Below are positions 34,773 to 45,764 of a DNA stretch of 64,000 nucleotides, piece by piece. The notes beneath the pieces are model-generated. The model made no database searches. It saw only the letters and a list, made by a program, of their open reading frames with translations, and was not told the origin of the DNA. The stretch spans positions 9,948,501 through 10,012,500 of the forward strand of contig JAIOJX010000005.1 in assembly GCA_022376925.1 (NCBI GenBank), read 5' to 3'. Position 1 is the first letter of the stretch. The number at the start of each line of letters is the position of its first letter. Position numbers and translations under genes: made by a program. The DNA comes from Tragulus kanchil. Taxonomy: Eukaryota; Chordata; Mammalia; Artiodactyla; Tragulidae.

Positions 34773-36852
34773 TCCATCTAGAAATCTTGCTCTGGAGCTT
34801 AATTGGAAATGCCCATGTGTTAGTGTCAGTAGTCAGACCATAAAGGTATTTTCATTCACATGAAAGATTACATAAATACCTTTATAGATGAAGATCTAAT
34901 TTACTAGAATTAATGGAACCTGATTTTTTTATGACTGAGATAATCCTGGAGTTGCCACAATATAGTATTTTCATGGAAGCTAAAGTCAGCATAATGCTGT
35001 CCACTCTTCCTGAGAAGATTAGCCCTCAGCAAGCATACCAATGATATAAGAGGCAGAAGTGGATTCTAATATAACCTTCCATCCACACTGTATGACAATA
35101 TACAAGTAAAAAGAAGAGCTCTATTTTCTGTCTTCGGTGAGTGAGCGGGTCTTGCAATAAATAGAATAGTTAGGATCTATTATGATGTAATAGACCTTTT
35201 CAATACTCATTAGTCACTTTGGTTTCTAACAATTGTTTAATGTCTTTCTTTTCCAGTAGAAAACTTAATTTTGGAATGTGATCGTCAGGTTAATCAGAGC
35301 TCAAATTATCTATAGAAAGAAGTAGCCGTGGGCTTCAGTTCCTTCTTAGCCAATCCCTGTTGATTGCGTGGGTAGGCAATTGAGTTTCCATTCTGTGATT
35401 GTGCTACATATGATGCCAGTGAGCCCCAAAGATGTATTTATAGAACATCATGAAATTCTCAGCTTAAAGTAGAACATTATGCTTCTCTATTCTCCTCCTA
35501 ATTAGGATTCACCATGGGTTTTTTGCAGTTACCTACTTACATCTTGTTAGAACTGATACTGTATGTTTTCCATAGCATATTTGTATGCAATGGTTTCAGC
35601 ACAAAACCATTGCACATGAGAAAAGCCAGAGACTGAAGTAAATTGAGATTGTATAAAAAGGTGTAAAATTATGGGGATGTGTTCTTTTATAAGAAAATAA
35701 CTATGAAAAGTAGATAATCGGGAAATGGATCTAATGGTCTTTGTTCATTTTGTCTCTCGGTCCAGCCACTCCGTGGCACGTGGGATCTTTCCAGGCCAGG
35801 GATCGAACCAGTGCCCCTTGCATTGCAATGCAGACTCTTTAGCCACTGGACCACCAGGGAAGCCCTCCATCTAGAAATCTTGCTCTGGAGCTTAATTGGA
35901 AATGCCCATGTGTTAGTGTCAGTAGTCAGACCATAAAGGTATTTTCATTCACATGAAAGATTACATAAATACCTTTATAGATGAAGATCTAATTTACTAG
36001 AATTAATGGAACCTGATTTTTTTATGACTGAGATAATCCTGGAGTTGCCACAATATAGTATTTTCATGGAAGCTAAAGTCAGCATAATGCTGTCCACTCT
36101 TCCTGAGAAGATTAGCCCTCAGCAAGCATACCAATGATATAAGAGGCAGAAGTGGATTCTAATATAACCTTCCATCCACACTGTATGACAATATACAAGT
36201 AAAAAGAAGAGCTCTATTTTCTGTCTTCGGTGAGTGAGCGGGTCTTGCAATAAATAGAATAGTTAGGATCTATTATGATGTAATAGACCTTTTCAATACT
36301 CATTAGTCACTTTGGTTTCTAACAATTGTTTAATGTCTTTCTTTTCCAGTAGAAAACTTAATTTTGGAATGTGATCGTCAGGTTAATCAGAGCTCAAATT
36401 ATCTATAGAAAGAAGTAGCCGTGGGCTTCAGTTCCTTCTTAGCCAATCCCTGTTGATTGCGTGGGTAGGCAATTGAGTTTCCATTCTGTGATTGTGCTAC
36501 ATATGATGCCAGTGAGCCCCAAAGATGTATTTATAGAACATCATGAAATTCTCAGCTTAAAGTAGAACATTATGCTTCTCTATTCTCCTCCTAATTAGGA
36601 TTCACCATGGGTTTTGCAGTTACCTACTTACATCTTGTTAGAACTGATACTGTATGTTTTCCATAGCATATTTGTATGCAATGGTTTCAGCACAAAACCA
36701 TTGCACATGAGAAAAGCCAGAGACTGAAGTAAATTGAGATTGTATAAAAAGGTGTAAAATTATGGGGATGTGTTCTTTTATAAGAAAATAACTATGAAAA
36801 GTAGATAATCGTGGGTACTCTACACTGGAGTCTTTGTTCATTTTTGTCTCTC
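34666..36852. repeat. tandem duplication L (34666-35758 / 35759-36852)
   Basis: The period is 1,093 bp, chained to K. The junction lies inside the CHR-like SINE ('ggtccagccactccg'). The first copy is altered just before it ('ggaaatggatctaatggtc' replaces 'tgggtactctacactggag'). Confidence 0.92.
35759..35872 (-). mobile_element. CHR-like SINE, truncated third copy
   Basis: Third appearance of the element at 33377 and 34493, starting mid-element at the junction. Confidence 0.87.
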
Positions 36853-38755
36853 TTACTTATAATAATTAGTGTCTTAATATTACCTAAAATCCACCTTTGA
36901 GGACTCTGTAAAAAGCAATATTCTTATAAAAGGAGGAAGAAACACATGAGACTTCAACTGTAGGTATCTCTGAAAGAGTGGGATTATGGGTGATTTCTAT
37001 TTCCCATTGTTTCTTTATCTCTGTTCTCCAATTGTTCTGTAGTGGAAATGCATTGCTGTTGTCATGAGCAAAAGAGCAAAAAAAGAAACTTCATTTGGTG
37101 GATAAAATAATGCTCTATTATAAAAAGTGAAAGTCCTTTTGAAAAGCAATTTGAAATAGAGGCAACACCTACATGGCAGCCCATAGCCAGAGTTCAGACA
37201 AGACAATTCCTGATTTAAAGAGTATGAGATGGGATTCTGAACAAAAAGGTTCAAAACACACATTTTGGGGTTAGAGGAAAAGCTCTCCTGCGGGCTCCTT
37301 TCTAGTGGTGGAGAGAACTATTTCTGTGCAGTTGAATCTCGGGCCAGTATAGCTTTCAGAGACTCTTAGCAGATTTGATGGAAGAATCTGAGACTGTGCC
37401 ATAGCTTTAAGTACAAGACCAAGGAGTTCTGTGTTTGATGTAGGAGGTAATGAGAATTAATTTGGAAATATTTCATTAGGTAGGTGGTAATAGTAGTGCT
37501 ATATTTTAGAAAAATTAATCTGCACGCCTGGGTTAATGGCTTAGAGATTGAGTCATAGAAGACTGAGTTTAAACTCTAAAATTGGAAAATGGGCTCTAGT
37601 TTTATGAGTGATAAAGCACAAAAGATGTCATCCTACTTTTAGAACATCATGAAATTCTCAGCTTAAAGTAGAACATTATGCTTCTCTATTCTCCTCCTAA
37701 TTAGGATTCACCATGGGTTTTTTGCAGTTACCTACTTACATCTTGTTAGAACTGATACTGTATGTTTTCCATAGCATATTTGTATGCAATGGTTTCAGCA
37801 CAAACCATTGCACATGAGAAAAGCCAGAGACTGAAGTAAATTGAGATTGTATAAAAAGGTGTAAAATTATGGGGATGTGTTCTTTTATAAGAAAATAACT
37901 ATGAAAAGTAGATAATCGTGGGTACTCTACACTGGAGTCTTTGTTCATTTTTGTCTCTCTTACTTATAATAATTAGTGTCTTAATATTACCTAAAATCCA
38001 CCTTTGAGGACTCTGTAAAAAGCAATATTCTTATAAAAGGAGGAAGAAACACATGAGACTTCAACTGTAGGTATCTCTGAAAGAGTGGGATTATGGGTGA
38101 TTTCTATTTCCCATTGTTTCTTTATCTCTGTTCTCCAATTGTTCTGTAGTGGAAATGCATTGCTGTTGTCATGAGCAAAAGAGCAAAAAAAGAAACTTCA
38201 TTTGGTGGATAAAATAATGCTCTATTATAAAAAGTGAAAGTCCTTTTGAAAAGCAATTTGAAATAGAGGCAACACCTACATGGCAGCCCATAGCCAGAGT
38301 TCAGACAAGACAATTCCTGATTTAAAGAGTATGAGATGGGATTCTGAACAAAAAGGTTCAAAACACACATTTTGGGGTTAGAGGAAAAGCTCTCCTGCGG
38401 GCTCCTTTCTAGTGGTGGAGAGAACTATTTCTGTGCAGTTGAATCTCGGGCCAGTATAGCTTTCAGAGACTCTTAGCAGATTTGATGGAAGAATCTGAGA
38501 CTGTGCCATAGCTTTAAGTACAAGACCAAGGAGTTCTGTGTTTGATGTAGGAGGTAATGAGAATTAATTTGGAAATATTTCATTAGGTAGGTGGTAATAG
38601 TAGTGCTATATTTTAGAAAAATTAATCTGCACGCCTGGGTTAATGGCTTAGAGATTGGAGTCATAGAAGACTGAGTTTAAACTCTAAAATGACCCAGATG
38701 AGATCTCAAATTGGGCTCTAGTTTTATGAGTGATATCAGTAAGATGCACAAAAGA
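36535..38755. repeat. tandem duplication M (36535-37640 / 37641-38755)
   Basis: The period is 1,106 bp, chained to L: the 'agaacatcatgaaattctca' segment occurs at 35443, 36535 and 37641. The first copy's last 60 bp has several deletions relative to 38690-38755, then runs into the junction. AT-rich, no gene recognised. Confidence 0.92.
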
Positions 38756-38800
38756 TTATAAAGGAAAATTAAAAGCTGTATATATAAAAGTAACAATCCA

Positions 38801-39008
38801 GTGCGTGCATGCTAAGTCACTTCAGTTGTGTCTGACTCTTTGGAGCCCCATGGACTGTATGTAGTCCGCCAGGCTCCCTCGTGATGGGATTCTCCAGGCA
38901 AGAACACTGGAGTGGGTTGCCATTTCCTTCTCCAGGGGATCTTCCCAGCCCAGGGATCAAACCAGCATCTCCTGTGTCTCTTGGATTGCTGGCGGATTCT
39001 TTTAGTGG
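38801..39008 (-). mobile_element. Bov-tA SINE
   Basis: 'gcatgctaagtcacttcagt', 'ggcaagaacactggagtggg' and 'gatcaaaccagcatctcctg'. The 5' tRNA end is lost after 'ggattctttt'. Confidence 0.9.
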
Positions 39009-39187
39009 TTGAAAACAACACACAGGGAGGGGATGTATGTATAATACATCTCTTCCATGCACCGAGAAACCAAAAGAATTCATGTGACTATTTTATTAAC
39101 ACCTTTGGTCTGTTGTAGTCATCTGGAGCCAAACCCACAATGTCTCTGAGGTATGTATACCTGTGGACCGCAGTTCTTTTTATCCAG

Positions 39188-39292
39188 TCAAACCAAACCA
39201 AACCACATAAAACCAAACCAGATCAGACTAAGCCAAACAAACCAAATGGAATCAATCAAATTAAATCAGTCCCATCCAATCCAATGCAGTTC
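39188..39292 (+). repeat. AACCA-type simple repeat
   Basis: Degenerate run of 'aaccaaacc' units grading into 'ccatccaatccaatg'. Low complexity. Confidence 0.8.
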
Positions 39293-39340
39293 ATCTATTA
39301 TACAGCAGAAATTAACACGGTATCATAAAGCAATTGGACT

Positions 39341-39430
39341 CCTTGGAAATCCCATGGACAGAGGAGCCTGGTGAGCTACAGTCCATGGGGTTGCAAGCAT
39401 CAGACACGACTTAGCAGCTACACCACCATC
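39341..39430 (+). mobile_element. BOV-A SINE 3' fragment
   Basis: 'gaaatcccatggacagagga' and 'gacacgacttagcagctaca', followed by a short (CCA)n run. Confidence 0.8.
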
Positions 39431-39435
39431 ACCAT

Positions 39436-39505
39436 AACTAAAACAATTTGCTGTACATCTGAAACTAACACAATGTTGTACATCAACTCTACACCTGTAA
39501 AAAAA
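39436..39505 (+). mobile_element. L1 3' end fragment
   Basis: 'gtacatctgaaactaacaca' and 'gttgtacatcaactctacac' resemble the terminal part of mammalian L1 3' UTRs. Short, so subfamily is not assignable. Confidence 0.6.
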
Positions 39506-39529
39506 ATAACCATTACATTTAAAAACCCA

Positions 39530-39965
39530 CACATATATTATCTCATGGTTCCTATAGTCAGGAGTTCAGGCATGGCTTAACTATGTCCTCTGCTGCAGGG
39601 TTTCCCAAAGTTGCGATCAGGGCGTTGGCCAAGCCCACAGTCTCATTGAAGACTTGACTGTGGAAGGACCTACTTCTAGATTCACATGATTGTTGACAGA
39701 ACTCAGTTCCTTGCAGTTGTAGGATTGGAGGGCTTAGACTTTCACTAGCTGTTGACGGAAGGATCCCCAGTTCCTAGGGGCCACCCCAGCTCTTCCACAT
39801 GGGGAAGCCTAGCTAGGTTTACATAGTTGATCGAACCAGCAAGGGCAAGAGTCTCCCTCTATTTCCTAATCACAGAAACGACGCCCCATCCCCTCCGCTG
39901 TTTTTATTGAGGAAAACCAAGTCACAGTTCCTGCCCACACTCAAGGGAGAGGTGGGTGAGAGCAA
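39530..39965. repeat. old interspersed repeat, family unassigned
   Basis: 'tctcatggttcctatagtca', 'tgtcctctgctgcagggttt', 'gcgatcagggcgttggcca', 'ggaaggacctacttctag' and 'cagttccttgcagttgtagg' follow a familiar mammalian dispersed-repeat layout (likely an ancient LTR or MER family). I cannot name it safely. Confidence 0.45.
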
Positions 39966-40969
39966 GAAGGCACGAATCAAGGGTCCACCTTGGGTCTGCC
40001 CACCACACTGTGCAGTACCCGGCTCCTCCTTGCCCGTCTTAGCTTTCTTTCCCTTTTCAGATTCTTAGGTCAGAAGACCATGAGCCCTGCTGCCCATCAA
40101 AATATGTTTTGTCTAAGTAAAAAGAATGCTTTAGAATTTCATAGAAATAAGATAGGAAAAGACAACCTGCAGTGGAAAATATTCAAATTAGTGTTTTCTA
40201 ACAAGTTCATTTGCATTCAGTAAAATTAATAGTTAAGTAAAATTTCATAAAACAGACGGCTTTTTGTTTTCTACTGTTTGTTTCTGCTTTTGATACCATT
40301 TTGCTGGAGTGTGTTCAGAAAATAATTGCAAATGCAAACCCATGAAACAAAAACACTCATGAAACACAAAGGCAGTCATGACACACAGGCACTAGAAAAT
40401 AATTCCACTAAATAGCCTAGGAATGGTGTGGATTTTGTTCTTCTAAATGTGGTTTAAAACAGCCACAAACCCCAGCATGAGGCAGAATGGCATAGTGCAA
40501 GAATCAGCCCTCCTGGCAGGGTTCAGTCATGTTTGGTGAACTCTACCTGCATTTCCAGTTTCCACTGTCTCTGGGCACTAGGGCCATTCAAGGGTGGTCG
40601 GGATTTTAATAATTATGAGGCTGAGGCTGCTGCTGTTGATGACGATGGCAGTGGTAGCTAACGTTTACTGTGTATTTATTACATGCCCACAGAGAGAAAT
40701 GCAGTACATTCCGACTCTTGAGTGGGATTCAGTAAGAATCATATGACTGTAAGCCAGAAGGGCACTTTTTGCCCTTCTCAGTTCTTTGTGGGTCCTATGG
40801 ACCCTTCTCCCTGGTCCCAGTGGCCCAAAGGATGTGTACTCAGCTTCCTCTTAGATGCTCTGGCCTCAGCCTCCCAACTTGATACCAGACAAAAGCGGAA
40901 TCTTGGTCACAAACAGATCAAGATACACACATTGTGATGGACAGTGAGTCCGTCTGTGTCACATGATGT
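39966..40969. other. single-copy DNA
   Basis: No gene recognised. A short MIR-like piece may lie at 40650-40690 ('ggtagctaacgtttactgtg'). Confidence 0.5.
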
Positions 40970-41165
40970 GTGCATGTGTGCTCAGTTGCTGAGCTGTGTC
41001 TGACTCTTTGTGACTGCGTGGACTGGAGCCCGCCAGGCTCCTCTGTCCATGGGATTTCCCAGGCAAGCATACTGGAGTGGGCTGCCATTTCCTTGTCCAG
41101 GGGACCTTCCCAACCCAGGGATCAAATCCCTGTCTCCGGCACTGGCAAGTGGGTTCTTGGCCAGT
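40970..41165 (-). mobile_element. Bov-tA SINE
   Basis: 'gctgtgtctgactctttgtg', 'ctctgtccatgggatttccc' and 'actggagtgggctgccattt'. The tRNA end is degraded. Confidence 0.9.
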
Positions 41166-41324
41166 GACTGAGTGGATGGCAGGGTCCTTCTCTCAGCCAT
41201 GCTTAGCCAAGACCTCAACAGGTGACACTGTCAGTGAGGGTGCCCTGGCTTCACGAGAGTGAATTTTACGGGGAAACACGATGAGCACTCACTTTGCTGT
41301 CTTGCTGTCTGTGGCATAGTCGCT

Positions 41325-41440
41325 TCTGTGTGAAGCTCTTAAATGCAGTTACATCACTGAATCCTTACAAGTCTTTGAGGTGCGAGAGAAGAAAACTGAG
41401 ATGTGGAGAAGTTAAGGGACACAGTCAAGTCAGATATTTA
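41325..41440 (+). mobile_element. MIR-like fragment
   Basis: 'agctcttaaatgcagttaca', 'tcactgaatccttacaagtc' and 'gaaaactgagatgtggagaa' fit the MIR core. Diverged. Confidence 0.55.
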
Positions 41441-42102
41441 GCATATTGTCAGAGGAGGCCCTGGCCCCATGTTCCATTAGACCAGTGTGTTACTTCTTTG
41501 TTGTTCTTGTTTGCCACACAGTGTCATCCTACGGAAGATCAAGAGTCCTCACCTTCAATATTTGCTTGGGGTGATAGGAGAAGCTACTTACCTTGAACTT
41601 GCCAGTGTTTAGGAGACTGTTATTAAGATGAAAACAGGCAAGACTTCACAGTTTCACTGCTTTGCAGACTTTTCTTCCAAGAGCAGGCTTTATAAGAAGT
41701 GAGCCTCAGATAGCAAGGTTCTCTTTTTTGTTACGTGACTAGGCTAATAAGATTCATTTTGATCTGCTAATGACTGATAAAAATCAAATTTCCATCGGCC
41801 TGAGAAGAAATGTTAGCTAAATGGAATAGCCTAGCATTTCATTGTTTACTATAGCCATCCAGCACCCAAAAAGGGAGGCTGGAAATGATGGTTTTAAAAA
41901 TCAGTATTCTAATTAAAGGATTAGGTAGAACTGGCCAAGAAGGAGGACTATAAACATTTCAATTTTATACCAAAATTCCTTTTGATAATTATCTGGCTCT
42001 ACCTGGTGAATCTCTTGTGGGAGTCATTAGGCTCTGACAGTGTTCTTTTCTCTGATAGTTTCACTTAATTAAGCAGCTTATTTCAGTTGCCTGAGGGCTT
42101 CT
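41441..42102. other. single-copy AT-rich DNA
   Basis: Nothing recognised. Confidence 0.5.
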
Positions 42103-42215
42103 TATGCCTTTATTTTTAAATTTATTTATCTTTTTAATTGAAGGATAATTGCTTTATAGGCTTGTGTTCTTTTCTGCCAAACATCAGCATGAATCAACCA
42201 TAGGTATACATAATA
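42103..42215 (-). mobile_element. ruminant L1 3' UTR fragment
   Basis: 'ttgaaggataattgctttat' and 'atgaatcaaccataggtata' are typical of reverse-strand L1 3' UTR in ruminants. Confidence 0.7.
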
Positions 42216-42243
42216 ATAAAAAAAGTTCTCTTTAGAACCTCTT

Positions 42244-42450
42244 GTTATTCCCTGGTGGCTCCGTAAGTAAAGAATCCTCCTGCAATGCAGGAGTCCTGGG
42301 TTCTATCCCTGGGTCAGGAAGATCCCCTGGAGAAGGAAATGGCAACCCACTCCAGTGTTCTTGCCTGGAGAAGCCCATGGATGAAGGAGCCTGGTGGGCT
42401 ACAGACCATGAGATCGCAAGACTCAGACACAACTTAGCGACTAAACCACC
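42244..42450 (+). mobile_element. Bov-tA SINE
   Basis: 'ttccctggtggctccgtaag', 'gcaatgcaggagtcctgggt' and 'agaaggaaatggcaacccac', ending 'agacacaacttagcgac' and a (CCA)n tail. Confidence 0.92.
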
Positions 42451-42547
42451 ACCACCATTGGCCGTCTACTTCATATTTCTGGCATCTAAGTAATCAGGAG
42501 TGACTATTTTTTTGCTACTATAAATAAGGACTTTTATTCTCTGATAA

Positions 42548-42598
42548 GCATGTGCGTGTGCTCTGTGTTCAGTCACTCAGCCATATCGGACAACTCTG
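42548..42598 (-). mobile_element. Bov-tA 3' fragment
   Basis: 'gtgctctgtgttcagtcact' and 'cagccatatcggacaactct'. Only the 3' end of the element remains. Confidence 0.65.
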
Positions 42599-43678
42599 TT
42601 TTTCTACCATTTAACAAGAGACAAAGACAAATGAAATAAATAAAAATACATATGTAAAGTAACAGAAAGAAAAACTATACTTAACTAGGAAAAATGCTGC
42701 TTGTTCAGTGTTCTACCCTTAAATGGGATTGTGTAATTCACAAATTTCTAAAAGCAAGCAGATGATCGATTTGCATTATTCAGGTTTCGTTAATTATTTA
42801 AAACGTTATGTCATCATGTGTTAACATCACATTACTCTTCAGCTTTGCCCATGTTACTGAGGAAAGTAGATTATAAGAAGTGTATCACATTTTCTTGTAA
42901 AGGACAGTGTTGCAAGTACGGGGCTATGTGATACTGACCAACAGTTGGGTCCACTGTCATCAGTTACTGAGGATCTATAAAAAGGAAGGGATCTACTTTT
43001 AACTATTTGAAATTATTTTAAGTAGTAATGTACATTTGACTAATCCAAACAAAATTTAAACAGTAAAGGTCTCTCTCTGAATTTTGCTGAAGTCAGCATT
43101 GATATACTGTACTTATTGATATTTAAGGAACTTCAGTATACCGTAAGATGTACAGCTAGCCCATAATTTTGTATATATATTGTCCAGATTACAATTTGAC
43201 CTATCTCATCCACTTTACGTGCTATCTAAAATCAACATGTTCAGGGGCTCTTGGTTACTGAAATGTAGAAAGAGTTTAAGGGGGATGTTTTGATGGTCCA
43301 CATATCTTGAAGTTGGAGCTGGTGGCACGCTCTCTTTTGTTAAAAATCTCCTATAGCAAAAAGAATATTCAAACCTTCCCTGTTGTTTGTTAAGAGCAAT
43401 AAATAGCTCGAGTTAATGTTGAAGACATTAACATAAAAGTGAATTCTGTAGCTCTGCTAAAGGTACCTTAGCTCTGGGAACTTGGACAGCAAGAGCCTCA
43501 TACATCTAGTCTTTTGATTCATCTTCTTTTCACTGCTGCTCTTTCACTGACAATTTTCTGTATGCCTAGAAGAAAAGAAGGAACACAAATGAAAAGCCCT
43601 AGAATTTGGTGAAGAGGCTGTAAGGTTGGGGAGGTAGCAGGTGGGAAAGGCAGGGCAAGGAGAGTGGAGGACAGCAGT

Positions 43679-43708
43679 TACACACACACACAGACACACA
43701 CACACACT
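43679..43708 (+). repeat. (CA)n microsatellite
   Basis: Two CA tracts separated by one 'ga' interruption. The copy at 44779-44808 has the same length and same interruption, although CA tracts mutate fast. Confidence 0.95.
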
Positions 43709-44778
43709 CATTTGACAGCGGGATTTGCGTAGAAAATTACTCACATCTTTAGAAGCCTGAGGAGTTGCTGGGAAATCATTGCTTCCTTACAAGTGATGTC
43801 TTAAATTGGGCATCATAAATTCACAACTTTTTCTCAATGCAAGTGAGGCTAAGATTAAGGATGTCAGTCTTATATGAGCAACTGAGCTTTGAACATATTT
43901 AAAACGTTATGTCATCATGTGTTAACATCACATTACTCTTCAGCTTTGCCCATGTTACTGAGGAAAGTAGATTATAAGAAGTGTATCACATTTTCTTGTA
44001 AAGGACAGTGTTGCAAGTACGGGGCTATGTGATACTGACCAACAGTTGGGTCCACTGTCATCAGTTACTGAGGATCTATAAAAAGGAAGGGATCTACTTT
44101 TAACTATTTGAAATTATTTTAAGTAGTAATGTACATTTGACTAATCCAAACAAAATTTAAACAGTAAAGGTCTCTCTCTGAATTTTGCTGAAGTCAGCAT
44201 TGATATACTGTACTTATTGATATTTAAGGAACTTCAGTATACCATAAGATGTACAGCTAGCCCATAATTTTGTATATATATTGTCCAGATTACAATTTGA
44301 CCTATCTCATCCACTTTACGTGCTATCTAAAATCAACATGTTCAGGGGCTCTTGGTTACTGAAATGTAGAAAGAGTTTAAGGGGGATGTTTTGATGGTCC
44401 ACATATCTTGAAGTTGGAGCTGGTGGCACGCTCTCTTTGTTAAAAATCTCCTATAGCAAAAAGAATATTCAAACCTTCCCTGTTGTTTGTTAAGAGCAAT
44501 AAATAGCTCGAGTTAATGTTGAAGACATTAACATAAAAGTGAATTCTGTAGCTCTGCTAAAGGTACCTTAGCTCTGGGAACTTGGACAGCAAGAGCCTCA
44601 TACATCTAGTCTTTTGATTCATCTTCTTTTCACTGCTGCTCTTTCACTGACAATTTTCTGTATGCCTAGAAGAAAAGAAGGAACACAAATGAAAAGCCCT
44701 AGAATTTGGTGAAGAGGCTGTAAGGTTGGGGAGGTAGCAGGTGGGAAAGGCAGGGCAAGGAGAGTGGAGGACAGCAGT

Positions 44779-44808
44779 TACACACACACACAGACACACA
44801 CACACACT
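44779..44808 (+). repeat. (CA)n microsatellite (second copy)
   Basis: Identical in length and interruption to 43679-43708. Confidence 0.95.
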
Positions 44809-45224
44809 CATTTGACAGCGGGATTTGCGTAGAAAATTACTCACATCTTTAGAAGCCTGAGGAGTTGCTGGGAAATCATTGCTTCCTTACAAGTGATGTC
44901 TTAAATTGGGCATCATAAATTCACAACTTTTTCTCAATGCAAGTGAGGCTAAGATTAAGGATGTCAGTCTTATATGAGCAACTGAGCTTTGAAGACATTC
45001 AGAAGGTGGTTAACAAATACCTGACATTAAGTGGAGGAGGTAATGCAGGTAACGGTTTCCATACTGGCTATCATACCTGTGAGACGATCACTTCATGAAA
45101 TTCCTTTTTGCTTCGTTAAGAGGGCAATTTAATATTTATATTTGTATAGCATATTCTATGGTCATAAAAGTCCTTTCTTCGAATAAGTGTATTAGGTATA
45201 TTGTAAAGTCAAAGAGATGTATGT

Positions 45225-45325
45225 TGGGAATTCAGTTCTGTCCTCACCAGCTGTGTGACCTTATGCAGAGCTGTCGGTGTCTCTGAATCCCAGATTCTTT
45301 GTATGTAAAATGAGATTAAAATTTC
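45225..45325 (+). mobile_element. MIR SINE fragment
   Basis: 'cagctgtgtgaccttatgca', 'gattctttgtatgtaaaatg' and 'agattaaaatt'. It ends where a CHR SINE begins. Confidence 0.7.
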
Positions 45326-45331
45326 AACTGT

Positions 45332-45690
45332 GGGGCTTCTCTGGTAGCTCAGTGGTGGAGAATTCACCTGCCAATGCAGGAGACACGGGTTCGATCCCTG
45401 ATCCAGGAAGATCCCACATGCTGCGGAACAACTAGGCCCGTGAGCCACAACTGTTGAGCCTGTGCTCTAGAGCCTCAGAGCTGCAACTATGGAGCCCACG
45501 TGCCGCAACTACTGAAGCCCCTGTGTCCTAGAGCCCGAGCTCCACAACAAGAGAAGTCACCGCCACAAGAAGCCTGCTCATCTCAACTAGAGAGGAGCCC
45601 CCACTCCCTGCAACTAGAGAAGGGCCTGCAGCAGCAGTGAAAACCCAGAATAGCCATAACTAAATAAATAAAATGCATTTTTTAAAAAAC
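45332..45690 (+). mobile_element. long CHR-type SINE
   Basis: tRNA-like head ('ggggcttctctggtagctca', 'gggttcgatccctgatccag'), then the long body 'caactaggcccgtgagccac' with repeated 'gcaact' modules, ending '(taaa)n' and poly-A. It is distinct from the young subfamily, whose body carries 'ctggaccgatgtgtcc' instead. Confidence 0.88.
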
Positions 45691-45764
45691 ATTAACCCAT
45701 TATTTTAAAAAAATTGATTGTGAAAATCAGCTCTGCATCTAAGATTAGCAATCATACAGTTATA

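Larger units (their letters stand above)
32854..35075. repeat. tandem duplication K (32854-33987 / 33988-35075)
   Basis: The offset is 1,134 bp, falling to 1,116 because the second copy lacks about 18 bp near 34020. The first copy ends with about 27 unmatched bases ('tggtcttcacgggaaattt' and following) before the restart. Confidence 0.92.
42796..44993. repeat. tandem duplication N (42796-43896 / 43897-44993)
   Basis: The period is 1,101 bp and the copies are almost identical (one G/A change at 43143 versus 44244, one T-run difference). Each holds a CA microsatellite. Confidence 0.93.

Noticed and set aside
39188..39292. Telomere-like or functional AACCA tract
   Set aside because: Degenerate low-complexity run without the telomeric unit.
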